This document shows positions 1-6,821 of a DNA stretch of 12,346 nucleotides, one piece after another. The notes beneath the pieces are model-generated. The model had not been told where the DNA came from. It made no database searches and saw only the letters and a list, made by a program, of their open reading frames with translations. A program made the translations under genes and the position numbers. The first letter of the stretch is position 1, and each line of letters opens with the position of its first letter. This DNA is from Candidatus Nomurabacteria bacterium (GTDB lineage: Bacteria; Patescibacteriota; Minisyncoccia; Phycocordibacterales; UBA9973): NCBI GenBank assembly GCA_028286705.1, contig JAQBRC010000009.1, forward strand, positions 1 through 12,346, given 5' to 3'.

Positions 1-2
1 AT

Positions 3-1847
3 CAAATCTCAAAACTTATTCCTATCGGCTCTCAAGGATTTCCGATGACTATCGACCACGCCCTAGAGATCATCCCTGAACTGCAGGAAATGTATGACAA
101 TGACCGAGGTACGAAAGAAATCATTGATATGGCCAAGAAGATTGAAGGCAATGTGCGACACATCTCCGTGCATGCTGCCGGCGTTATCATCGCTCCCACA
201 CCCGATATCACCGACTACACCCCTATTCAGTATGATACGAAGGGCGACAACAAGATCATCACCCAGTACGACATGTTCTCTGGAGGGAGAGATGGTGTGG
301 TAAACCTGCCCAAGTTCGATATGCTTGGAATCAGAAACCTGCAGTTCATCTCAGGCGCTATTGAACGCGTAAAAAAGATACGGGGTATCGACATTGATAT
401 CGATACTATTCCTCTTGATGACAAGAAAGTGTTCGACATGCTGTCTCGCGGCGAAACTGTCGGAGTATTCCAAATGGCTGGTGACGGTATGACCTCAGCG
501 ATCAAGGAACTTCGCCCGACAAAGGTTGAAGACCTGATGGCCATGGTGGCGCTATACCGTCCGGGACCGATGGAAGTGATTCCTGAATACATCAAGCGTA
601 AGCAGAATCCAAGGCTGGTAACATACCCTGACCCTCGCCTAAAAGACGACCTTGAAGCATCATACGGTCTTTTGGTATACCAAGATGACGTGCTGATGGC
701 ATCAATCCGTTTGGCAGGATACAGCTGGCTCGATGCCGACAAGTTCCGAAAGGCCATGGGAAAGAAGATTCCAAAAGAAATGGCGGAACAGAAGGATAAG
801 TTCTATAAGGGCTGCAAGGAATACGGCGGACTAACACTGGAACAAACTGACGACCTTTGGAAAAAGATCGAGCCATTTGCCGCGTACGGTTTCAACAAAG
901 CCCATGCCGCTAGTTACGGCATGGTTGCCTATAAGACTGCATACCTTAAGGCCAACTACCCTGCCGAATATCTTTCTGCTTGTATGACTGCCGAGTCTGG
1001 TGACATCGAAGCCTGCGGCGAATACATTGCAGAGGCAAACCGCATGGGATACAAGGTGCTTCCTCCAAACATCAATGAATCCTTTCTCGACTTCACCGTT
1101 GTCGTTGAAGATGGAAAAGTAACGGGCAATATCCGTTTTGGATTGAGAAATGTAAAGAACTTTGGTGAAGAAATCGGCAAGGCTATTGTTGCTGAAAGAA
1201 AAGCCCGTGGACCATTCAAGAGCATCGAAGATTTCCTTGAGCGCGTACAACATCGAAACCTCAACAAGAAGTCGCTTGAGGCACTAATCATGTGCGGAGC
1301 CATGGATGACTTTGGCGACAGAGGTGTGTTCTGTTCAAACATCGAAAGCCTACTAGCCTTCCACAAAGGCATAGGTCAGTTCAGCAACACCTCGCAAGGA
1401 GGTCTCTTTGACCTGATGGATGAAAAGCCAAAGAGTGTCCTTCACCTTAATGATGCAGAACCCGCAAGCATGAAGCAGAAGCTGCTCTGGGAAAAAGAAT
1501 TGCTCGGACTCTATGTTTCAGGACACCCGCTCGATTCTCACAAGGATACCCTTAAGCGCGCCACTACCTCAATCACGAGCCTTATCAAGAAGAAGTTCGA
1601 CAAGAACCAGCTTATTGTTGTGCACATTGACCTTTGCCGCGTTATTATGACCAAGAAGGACAATTCCAAGATGGCCTTCCTGACAATCCAAGACAAGAGC
1701 GGTACCGCTGAAGCGGTTGTCTTTCCTGAAGCATTCAAAAAAATAGGATCTCTTCTGAAAGAAGGCATTGTTGCAGCAATGAAATGCTCGGTTGCAATGC
1801 GTGGAGAGAAAGTGACCATCATGATTGATGATCTAAAAGTTCTCTAA
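3..1847 (+). CDS. dnaE: DNA polymerase III subunit alpha, C-terminal part (5' end outside window)
   Basis: Catalytic subunit of the replicative DNA polymerase (C-family). The frame is already open at position 3, the first full codon, so the gene enters from the left. About 614 codons remain of a family usually 1,000-1,200 aa. Visible in order: palm/fingers sequence with RHISVHAAGVIIAP (about 162-203); KFDMLGI (312-332), whose Asp at 318-320 matches the third catalytic Asp (E. coli D555); GVFQMAGDGM and MVALYRPGPM in the fingers; VYQDDVL and FRKAMGKK; a helix-hairpin-helix/tandem region; an internal clamp-binding motif QGGLF (1395-1409); and a C-terminal OB fold ending at the TAA. The PHP domain and first two catalytic Asp residues lie outside the window. 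No terminator is seen after the stop; the next promoter begins 15 nt later. Confidence 0.97.
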   Translation, partial: QISKLIPIGSQGFPMTIDHALEIIPELQEMYDNDRGTKEIIDMAKKIEGNVRHISVHAAGVIIAPTPDITDYTPIQYDTKGDNKIITQYDMFSGGRDGVVNLPKFDMLGIRNLQFISGAIERVKKIRGIDIDIDTIPLDDKKVFDMLSRGETVGVFQMAGDGMTSAIKELRPTKVEDLMAMVALYRPGPMEVIPEYIKRKQNPRLVTYPDPRLKDDLEASYGLLVYQDDVLMASIRLAGYSWLDADKFRKAMGKKIPKEMAEQKDKFYKGCKEYGGLTLEQTDDLWKKIEPFAAYGFNKAHAASYGMVAYKTAYLKANYPAEYLSACMTAESGDIEACGEYIAEANRMGYKVLPPNINESFLDFTVVVEDGKVTGNIRFGLRNVKNFGEEIGKAIVAERKARGPFKSIEDFLERVQHRNLNKKSLEALIMCGAMDDFGDRGVFCSNIESLLAFHKGIGQFSNTSQGGLFDLMDEKPKSVLHLNDAEPASMKQKLLWEKELLGLYVSGHPLDSHKDTLKRATTSITSLIKKKFDKNQLIVVHIDLCRVIMTKKDNSKMAFLTIQDKSGTAEAVVFPEAFKKIGSLLKEGIVAAMKCSVAMRGEKVTIMIDDLKVL

Positions 1848-1861
1848 ACTAGACCTAAAAT

Positions 1862-1889
1862 TTGACTTTTTGTCAATATGTGCTATGCT
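1862..1889 (+). promoter_or_regulatory. Promoter of the 1908 gene
   Basis: -35 TTGACT (1862-1867), 16-nt spacer, extended -10 TGC-TATGCT (hexamer 1884-1889). The predicted start near 1896 leaves a leader of only about 11 nt with no Shine-Dalgarno motif. The spacer holds AATATGTG, also present in the two lipoprotein promoters. The -35 lies inside a small inverted repeat, TTGAC-TTTTT-GTCAA (1862-1876). Confidence 0.7.
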
Positions 1890-1907
1890 TAAGAAAACCC
1901 ATACGAG

Positions 1908-2333
1908 ATGAAAACAAAAGTACCGACCCTCGAAGAAATGAAGGTAACTATCATTAGTTGTTTAACAATGAACGTAATGCCTAAAGGCAAAGATGAACTC
2001 GCATTCCTTAATTTAATTATTGAATGGGAAAATGGAGAAACTCAAAGCCTTGCCAGAAGACAAACCTTTGCTCAAATCTTTTCTGCATTTAAGAAAAGAT
2101 GCGTACATAAAGATGAAGTCGGAAGGAAAAATGAAATGTGGGCTGCCATAAATGCGATTCGGCCAGTTTGGATAGCGCAAAAAGATTTTATCTTGACCGC
2201 TATAAAGAAAACGAAAAAAGACTTATCGCCAAGCTTCTTTGAGTCAATCAGTAACCTCTACCCTTTTAAGAAAAAGGGTAGAACTGAGGATTATGACGGA
2301 CAATTCGAAGTACTAACATGGATTCACCACTAA
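1908..2333 (+). CDS. Uncharacterised 141-aa protein
   Basis: I do not recognise this family. The protein has 141 residues and no signal peptide or membrane segment, so it is probably cytosolic. It is rich in Lys and aromatic residues. The first 50 residues are mixed hydrophobic/acidic (LAFLNLIIEWENGETQSLAR). The middle is basic and probably helical (AQIFSAFKKRCVHKDEVGRK), followed by a Trp-containing stretch and a very basic KKTKKDL segment. A basic middle could mean nucleic-acid binding, but there is no diagnostic motif. It is a single-gene unit: its own promoter is just upstream and a strong terminator follows 12 nt after the stop. That ATG is favoured because it sits about 18 nt after the -10 box. 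Confidence 0.8.
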   Translation: MKTKVPTLEEMKVTIISCLTMNVMPKGKDELAFLNLIIEWENGETQSLARRQTFAQIFSAFKKRCVHKDEVGRKNEMWAAINAIRPVWIAQKDFILTAIKKTKKDLSPSFFESISNLYPFKKKGRTEDYDGQFEVLTWIHH

Positions 2334-2345
2334 CACTTACACACT

Positions 2346-2376
2346 AAAGCCGCTACCTTACCAGTAGCGGCTTTTT
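2346..2376 (+). terminator. Intrinsic terminator of the 1908 gene
   Basis: Perfect 11-bp stem (2346-2356 with 2364-2374), 7-nt loop CTTACCA, GC-rich core GCCGCTAC, and a T-run on the plus strand starting inside the right arm. Confidence 0.92.
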
Positions 2377-2392
2377 ACTTTTACAAAGCATA

Positions 2393-2421
2393 AAAAATAC
2401 CCTCATCTTAAAAAATGAGGG
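2393..2421 (-). terminator. Intrinsic terminator of the small lipoprotein gene
   Basis: Stem CCCTCAT (2400-2406) with ATGAGGG (2415-2421). On the minus strand it is followed by TATTTTTTA. It faces the plus-strand terminator, so the two convergent genes are insulated from each other. Confidence 0.75.
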
Positions 2422-2449
2422 ATTTATTTATTGTTCTACAATTAGGGTA

Positions 2450-2626
2450 CTAATAGTAGAAATACACGGGACAGCCATCCTTAATGCCTTTGCTGTAATA
2501 GCTGTGCGGACCATTCGTAGGAGGTGTGCTGCAGTCAATGACAGGTACAACTTCCGGATCCTTACAGCATGAAGTAAACAAACTTGTTGAAGCAGATACT
2601 GCCAATACAATGAATAACTTTTTCAT
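2450..2626 (-). CDS. Small lipoprotein, 58 aa
   Basis: Predicted secreted, lipid-anchored peptide of unknown role. The ATG at 2626 is chosen because it gives a clean signal peptide: MKK, hydrophobic core LFIVLAVSA, then lipobox FTSC with the lipidated Cys at residue 20. A longer reading from 2656 would put charged residues in front of this. The mature part is only about 39 residues and contains C-C at 20-21, C32, C52, a Pro/Thr stretch (CSTPPTNGP) and a Tyr-rich end (VYFYY). The SCCKD/SCKKE style at the lipidation site resembles Bacteroidota lipoproteins and matches the neighbour at 2809-3378. Its leader of about 37 nt has no Shine-Dalgarno motif. Real expression is supported by a matched promoter and terminator. 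Confidence 0.75.
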   Translation of the reverse strand: MKKLFIVLAVSASTSLFTSCCKDPEVVPVIDCSTPPTNGPHSYYSKGIKDGCPVYFYY

Positions 2627-2670
2627 ATCTATATTTTTTGAGGTTTGAAATAACAATTGAACTTGTGTTT

Positions 2671-2699
2671 ACGATAACACATATTTATATAAAAGTCAA
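2671..2699 (-). promoter_or_regulatory. Promoter of the 58-aa lipoprotein
   Basis: -35 TTGACT (2699-2694), 17-nt spacer ending in AATATGTGT, -10 TATCGT (2676-2671) with an extended TGT in front. It is almost superimposable on the promoter at 3403-3431 and close to that at 1862-1889. Confidence 0.7.
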
Positions 2700-2761
2700 T
2701 GATACAGCTTCAGCCAGAATATACTGTATGATTACCATTTGTTTTAATAACTAAACAAGAA

Positions 2762-2794
2762 AAAAGCCCGTGCAAATAATATGCAGGGGCTTTT
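2762..2794 (-). terminator. Intrinsic terminator of the 189-aa lipoprotein gene
   Basis: Stem AAAAGCCC (2762-2769) with GGGCTTTT (2787-2794), extended inside by TGCA/TGCA. On the minus strand it is followed by a T-run. It lies 15 nt after the stop codon. Confidence 0.85.
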
Positions 2795-2808
2795 GAATAG
2801 AAGTTCAG

Positions 2809-3378
2809 TTAATTAACCGGGGTCGAACATGGATGCTTGTCTATAGTGCTAACCCCTACTGTCGATGTGCAACCAGGGTATAACGGCGCTTTAGTAACGG
2901 TAAACATCTTGGATTCACTCAGGGCGGTACTGTTAATACCGACATCCTTAGGATTGCTAGGGTCACTATATGTCAAACATATAGTAAAACTTTTACCATG
3001 TGAAGTTCCATTCTCATACAAGAAATTTCCGACGTCGCCTTCATCTGCAGGAATTCTAAACACTTCCTCGCCATCATCATTTGTAAGTACTGAAACCGAT
3101 GTAGGAACCCTCTTTTGAGGATACATGCTTATAGCAACCTTGCTGGAAATTTCAAACTGATTGTTGATGATCATCGCTCCAATAAGATGTCCCGGCGGCA
3201 AATTGCCACTTTTCCATTTCACAGTTATATACTGCCCGGCAAAGAATGTTTGGCCTCCTTCGGGAGAAATGATAGTAAGGTATGGAGCTGTTGATACAGG
3301 ATCAATAACAACATCCTCTTTTTTGCACGATGTAATCGTAAGAAGAATAGACAGGACAAAAATAACTAATTTTTTCAT
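2809..3378 (-). CDS. Secreted lipoprotein with a Ser-Thr-rich/Kre9-Knh1-like beta domain
   Basis: Predicted surface lipoprotein of 189 aa. The signal peptide is MKK plus LVIFVLSILLT, then lipobox ITSC with lipidated C18 followed by KKED. From about residue 33 the sequence PYLTIISPEGGQTFFAGQ then ITVKWKSGNLPPG matches the start of the immunoglobulin-like domain named for fungal Kre9/Knh1 (typically SPNGGE...G...I.W.S), which is frequent in secreted proteins of candidate phyla bacteria. No catalytic motif is seen, so an adhesive or structural role is the reasonable guess. The tail has two Cys (CTSTVGVSTIDKHPC) that may form a disulphide and ends CSTPVN, echoing CSTPPTN in the neighbouring small lipoprotein. 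The predicted leader is about 17 nt, without a Shine-Dalgarno motif. Confidence 0.82.
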   Translation of the reverse strand: MKKLVIFVLSILLTITSCKKEDVVIDPVSTAPYLTIISPEGGQTFFAGQYITVKWKSGNLPPGHLIGAMIINNQFEISSKVAISMYPQKRVPTSVSVLTNDDGEEVFRIPADEGDVGNFLYENGTSHGKSFTICLTYSDPSNPKDVGINSTALSESKMFTVTKAPLYPGCTSTVGVSTIDKHPCSTPVN

Positions 3379-3402
3379 TTTAATGTGCTTTGATTTAGTT
3401 AA

Positions 3403-3431
3403 ACATTAACACATATTTATTAAAAAGTCAA
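3403..3431 (-). promoter_or_regulatory. Promoter of the 189-aa lipoprotein
   Basis: -35 TTGACT (3431-3426), 17-nt spacer ending in AATATGTGT, -10 TAATGT (3408-3403) with extended TGT. It shares nearly all non-core bases with the promoter at 2671-2699. Confidence 0.72.
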
Positions 3432-3454
3432 TGTATTTTCCTCTTCCCTACACG

Positions 3455-3486
3455 CCAAAAGCCCACTCTTTCGAGTGGGCTTTTGG
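3455..3486 (-). terminator. Intrinsic terminator of the lysozyme-like gene
   Basis: Perfect 14-bp stem (3455-3468 with 3473-3486), TTTC/GAAA loop, GC core GCCCACTC, A-run and T-run on either side. It works in both directions in principle and lies 14 nt beyond the minus-strand stop codon. Confidence 0.92.
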
Positions 3487-3500
3487 GTTATAGATAAAGA

Positions 3501-4094
3501 TTACACTTGCGTGTTATCGATCTTGGTCATCAATGCCATCACCTCTCCAGCGTACGTAGGTACAACTGATGGGGGGTTATACGATTGCAAGATTCCCTTT
3601 GTCGTCTTCCCTTCATAATGCTTCGCTGTTTTGGGATTGTCACCACCAAGGTTGGTAGCAACGATCTCAATGGCAGAGTCATAGCTCTTGAAGTTGATTT
3701 TACATGACCCGAATCCAAACGGACTATAGGTCACTGACTTACACTGGTGGAGACCACCTGTCGATTCGCGGATAGCGATCGCAGGGATCAGACGCCAGTC
3801 AATGTCATGTTCTTCAGCTTCAGTAACCATCTTCATACCATAACCAGCTAGCGGCATGCCGTTCTTTTTAAAGTAGGCATCAATTTTAGCAGCTTTCTCC
3901 TCTCTTTCCTGTTGGAGTAGTGCGTTATCCGAGGCAGGTTCTGCATCGGCTGACGCGCTGATTAGATTTTGTGAAGATATTGTAGGCGTAACTGCAGTAT
4001 TGATAGCTGTCGTAAAGGCAGACATCGATAGAGTAGTTGCGACTAACGGAACAATGATAAATGATCGCGTGATTGAATGTTTTATTGAACTCAT
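3501..4094 (-). CDS. Secreted lysozyme-like / glucosaminidase-type cell-wall hydrolase
   Basis: Predicted exported muramidase or lytic transglycosylase acting on peptidoglycan, its own or a partner cell's. 197 aa. The N-terminus is a signal peptide or single membrane anchor (about 11-31), then a Ser/Ala-rich linker and a short charged helix (QQEREEKAAKID). The catalytic domain begins near residue 88: AEEHDIDWRLIPAIAIREST places the general-acid Glu at residue 110, the usual position in lysozyme-fold proteins. Then SPFGFGSC, FKSYDSAIEIVATNL and a C-terminal SYNPPSVVPTYAGEV helix match the pattern of small Patescibacteria proteins of this type. C118 and C131 flank the substrate loop and could form a disulphide. 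It is a single-gene unit with its own promoter about 110 nt upstream and a structured leader. Confidence 0.82.
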   Translation of the reverse strand: MSSIKHSITRSFIIVPLVATTLSMSAFTTAINTAVTPTISSQNLISASADAEPASDNALLQQEREEKAAKIDAYFKKNGMPLAGYGMKMVTEAEEHDIDWRLIPAIAIRESTGGLHQCKSVTYSPFGFGSCKINFKSYDSAIEIVATNLGGDNPKTAKHYEGKTTKGILQSYNPPSVVPTYAGEVMALMTKIDNTQV

Positions 4095-4096
4095 AG

Positions 4097-4203
4097 GTTC
4101 CGGTTGAGCTCCGGAGGAACTTCACAGCAGTACATTTGTCTTAGTTCCTTCCTTTCGGGTTGGTTCTAAACAAAATTCGGCAGTTACAATGCAACTCCCG
4201 AAT
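4097..4203 (-). promoter_or_regulatory. Structured 5' leader with three hairpins
   Basis: The predicted transcript starts near 4204. Hairpin 1 (4175-4203) begins there: ATTCGG/CCGAAT outside and AGTTGC/GTAACT inside. Hairpin 2 (4140-4170) is TTTAG/CTAAG enclosing CC-AA-CC opposite GG-AA-GG with a CGAAA loop, giving symmetric A.A internal loops. Hairpin 3 (4097-4120) is GTTCC/GGAAC and ends 2 nt before the ATG. This could stabilise the mRNA, control translation or be a ligand- or protein-binding leader. I do not recognise it as a known riboswitch. Confidence 0.55.
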
Positions 4204-4210
4204 CCCTTAT

Positions 4211-4239
4211 ATAGTAGCACAAAGCGTATTAAATGTCAA
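4211..4239 (-). promoter_or_regulatory. Promoter of the lysozyme-like gene
   Basis: -35 TTGACA (4239-4234), 17-nt spacer, extended -10 TGC-TACTAT (hexamer 4216-4211). Predicted start near 4204. Confidence 0.75.
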
Positions 4240-4270
4240 TAGTTATGCCACACAAAAACCATGTGTCAAA

Positions 4271-4305
4271 CTAAAAATACCCTTATTTTATAAGGGTATT
4301 TTAGG
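4271..4305 (-). terminator. Intrinsic terminator downstream of secA
   Basis: Nearly perfect long hairpin: CTAAAA/TTTAG flanks around ATACCCTTAT and ATAAGGGTAT with a TTT loop and one extra A. On the minus strand it ends in a run of T, and it lies about 90 nt after the secA stop codon. Confidence 0.85.
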
Positions 4306-4316
4306 CAATAGTCTTT

Positions 4317-4339
4317 GACAATATGGCAAATATATTGTC
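4317..4339. repeat. 8-bp inverted repeat between secA and its terminator
   Basis: GACAATAT (4317-4324) and ATATTGTC (4332-4339), perfect arms with a 7-nt spacer. It is either a hairpin in the secA 3' UTR or an operator-like site beside the promoter at 4340-4367. Confidence 0.6.
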
Positions 4340-4367
4340 TTGTAACACCCTGTCTAAAGGGTATAAT
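4340..4367 (+). promoter_or_regulatory. Candidate plus-strand promoter facing the secA 3' end
   Basis: TTGTAA (4340-4345), 16-nt spacer, perfect TATAAT (4362-4367). Transcription would start near 4374 and run antisense into the 3' end of secA. No start codon or ORF follows, so any product would be an antisense RNA. Confidence 0.35.
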
Positions 4368-4393
4368 CCTAAAAGAGTTCTAAACTGACAGGA

Positions 4394-6682
4394 TTACTTA
4401 GAAATAGCTGAAACCATTGTAATAACTTGGTCTTTCAGGCGCTGTTCCATCTCTCTAAAGAGCTTAGTGGCTTCCTTTTTATACTCAACCAATGGCTCTC
4501 GCTGACCATATGAACGCAATCCAACAGACTGACGGGTATGTTCCATGGTATCAATATGCTCAACCCATAGGGTATCGGTGGTATATAGAACAATGCGGCG
4601 AACGTTCTCCCAGAAGGCATCTTCCCCTATCAGCTTCACCTTTTCCTTAACAATAGGGTCTAGGGTCTCTAGACTATCAAGCGCAAAGAAGTTGCTCATG
4701 ATATGGCCCTTGTCCCCTTCCACCATGGCTCGGCGACGTCCATAGACAATGCTTCGCTGATATGACAATACAGTATCGTATTCCAAGGTACTCTTACGAG
4801 CATCAAAGTGGAATCCTTCAATCTTCTTCTGGGCTGATTCAAGGGCACGGGTAACGAAGCCATTTTCAATAGGCTGATCCTCTGGCATACCAAAACGAGT
4901 CATCATGCTCTTCAAACGGTCACTACCGAAGACCCGCATTAGTTCGTCTTCCAAAGACACATAAAACTGGGTTTCGCCTGGGTCTCCCTGACGTCCTGAA
5001 CGTCCGCGAAGCTGGTTGTCGATACGGCGAGCTTCGTGTCGCTCTGTACCGATAACGAACAATCCTCCCAGATCCTTCACTTCCTGCTGCTGTTCTGGTG
5101 TTGAAGGTGTACCTCCAAGGATAATGTCGACACCGCGACCTGCCAAGTTAGTTGCAATAACTACGCTGCCCTTCTTTCCGGCCTGCGCAATCACTGAACC
5201 TTCGTTTTCATGGTTCTTAGCATTCAATACATTATGAGGAATACCAGCCTTCTTAAGGTATGCCGCAAGCAATTCGTTCTTTTCAATAGAAACCGTACCA
5301 ATCAATACTGGCTGTCCTTTGGCATTCAATTCCTTCACTTTGCGAGCAATAGCTTCAAACTTGCCGGCTTCTGTCTGGAAGATAAGGTCGTTATGATCAA
5401 CGCGCTGAATTGGGCGGTGTGTAGGGACTGAGATAACACCAAGGTTGTACACCTTCATGAATTCCTCCTCACTAGTCTTAGCGGTACCAGTCATACCTGA
5501 GAGTTTCTCATAGAGCTTGAAGTAGTTCTGATATGTAATTGAGGCAACAGAACGAGTTTCCTGTTCTACCTTCACGCCTTCTTTTGCTTCAATTGCCTGG
5601 TGCAATCCTTCAGACCAACGGCGTCCTGGCTGCATACGGCCAGTAAAGGTATCAACAATGATAACTTCCCCATCCTTAACCACGTAATCCTTATCCTTCT
5701 GGAACAATGCTCGTGCGCGAACTGCAGTTTCAAGGTAGTGAGCATACTTGATACCCTTTTCGGTATACATGTTTTCAATCCCAAGCATTTTTTCAGCCTT
5801 GGTAATACCACTTTCTGTCAGTGTGATAGCTTTAAGCTTCTCATCAACAAGATAGTCCTCTTCTGTGATAAGTTTCGCTGCAACGTCACGTACGGTCTTG
5901 TAGAGGGCTTCTGAATCACTAATAGCAGATGAAATAATAAGTGGGGTACGTGATTCATCGATAAGGATTGAGTCTACTTCGTCGACAACGGCAAAATAGT
6001 GATCGCGTTGTACGATTTCTTCCTTAGTATTCACTAAGTTATCACGAAGATAGTCAAAACCATACTGACTGTTAGTACCGTACGTAATGTCAGCAAGGTA
6101 CGCCTCTTTTCGAGTTACGGGACGCAGGAACTGCTTTACCACCTTAAACGATCCTTCTTCATCGCGTTCTTCATCAAACTCCTGATGTGTTGGGTCATAG
6201 ACGAATGACTTGAACTCGTCATTGATAACACCAATAGAAAGACCGAGGAAACTATAAATCTGTCCCATCCATGTCGCGTCACGACGAGCCAAGTAGTCGT
6301 TAACAGTCACCACGTGTACACCACGTCCTGCAAGCGCATTCAAATAGACTGGCAGTGTTCCAACCATAGTCTTTCCTTCACCAGTACGCATTTCAGCAAT
6401 GTTGCCCTCGTGCAATACCATTCCTCCGATAAGCTGTACGTCATAGTGACGCTTTTGCATCGTTCGCTTTGCCGCTTCGCGCACTAATGCAAACGCTTCG
6501 GGCAAAATATCGTCCAATGTTTCGCCGGTAGCGAGACGCGCCTTCAATGCCTCGGTCTCCAAAGGAAACTGCTCATCAGAAAGGCCAGTTAAACGCTCTT
6601 CAAATTCCCCTATTTTTTCAGCTCTTTTTGCATAGCCTTTTGTCTTGTTTCCATCAAATAATGATTGTATTGAGAATGCCAT
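4394..6682 (-). CDS. secA: Protein translocase ATPase SecA
   Basis: Motor ATPase that drives preproteins through SecYEG. 762 aa from the ATG at 6682 (MAFSIQSLFDG), shorter than E. coli SecA (901) and lacking the C-terminal zinc-binding tail. Walker A MRTGEGKT is at about 98-105, Walker B VVDEVDS at 232-238, then IDESRTPLII; the second motor domain has AGRGVDIILGG, TERHEARRIDNQLRGRSGRQGD. About 30 extra residues at 157-190 (YDPTHQEFDEERDEEGSFK) separate GVIN from the TRKEAYLADITYGTN block. The ATG is preferred over an upstream TTG at 6691 because the perfect -10 TATAAT ends 8 nt before the ATG and overlaps the TTG. The mRNA should therefore be leaderless or nearly so. Proteins it would export include the two lipoproteins and the lysozyme-like protein. 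Confidence 0.98.
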   Translation of the reverse strand: MAFSIQSLFDGNKTKGYAKRAEKIGEFEERLTGLSDEQFPLETEALKARLATGETLDDILPEAFALVREAAKRTMQKRHYDVQLIGGMVLHEGNIAEMRTGEGKTMVGTLPVYLNALAGRGVHVVTVNDYLARRDATWMGQIYSFLGLSIGVINDEFKSFVYDPTHQEFDEERDEEGSFKVVKQFLRPVTRKEAYLADITYGTNSQYGFDYLRDNLVNTKEEIVQRDHYFAVVDEVDSILIDESRTPLIISSAISDSEALYKTVRDVAAKLITEEDYLVDEKLKAITLTESGITKAEKMLGIENMYTEKGIKYAHYLETAVRARALFQKDKDYVVKDGEVIIVDTFTGRMQPGRRWSEGLHQAIEAKEGVKVEQETRSVASITYQNYFKLYEKLSGMTGTAKTSEEEFMKVYNLGVISVPTHRPIQRVDHNDLIFQTEAGKFEAIARKVKELNAKGQPVLIGTVSIEKNELLAAYLKKAGIPHNVLNAKNHENEGSVIAQAGKKGSVVIATNLAGRGVDIILGGTPSTPEQQQEVKDLGGLFVIGTERHEARRIDNQLRGRSGRQGDPGETQFYVSLEDELMRVFGSDRLKSMMTRFGMPEDQPIENGFVTRALESAQKKIEGFHFDARKSTLEYDTVLSYQRSIVYGRRRAMVEGDKGHIMSNFFALDSLETLDPIVKEKVKLIGEDAFWENVRRIVLYTTDTLWVEHIDTMEHTRQSVGLRSYGQREPLVEYKKEATKLFREMEQRLKDQVITMVSAISK

Positions 6683-6690
6683 AGAAACCA

Positions 6691-6719
6691 ATTATAGCAT
6701 TTTAGGGTCTTTTTTAAAA
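6691..6719 (-). promoter_or_regulatory. secA promoter, very close to the start codon
   Basis: Extended -10 TGC-TATAAT (hexamer 6696-6691), 8 nt before the ATG; a weak -35 TTTTAA (6719-6714) at 17-nt spacing. The predicted start lies 0-2 nt before the ATG. Confidence 0.72.
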
Positions 6720-6754
6720 GGTAGGCACTATAGCAAACAAAGTAACCCAGAAAC

Positions 6755-6786
6755 ACGAAAACCGACACGTGAGTGTCGGTTTTCGT
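6755..6786 (-). terminator. Intrinsic terminator of the H1-like gene
   Basis: Perfect 14-bp stem (6755-6768 with 6773-6786), GTGA/TCAC loop, core CCGACAC, T-rich right arm on either strand. It lies 35 nt after the H1-like stop and upstream of the secA promoter. Confidence 0.87.
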
Positions 6787-6821
6787 TAAGTGGAAAGAGA
6801 GTGAGTGGAGTAAAGGAAGAA

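Noticed and set aside
6683..6691. Upstream TTG start for secA adding three residues
   Set aside because: It overlaps the TATAAT box and would lie before the transcription start.
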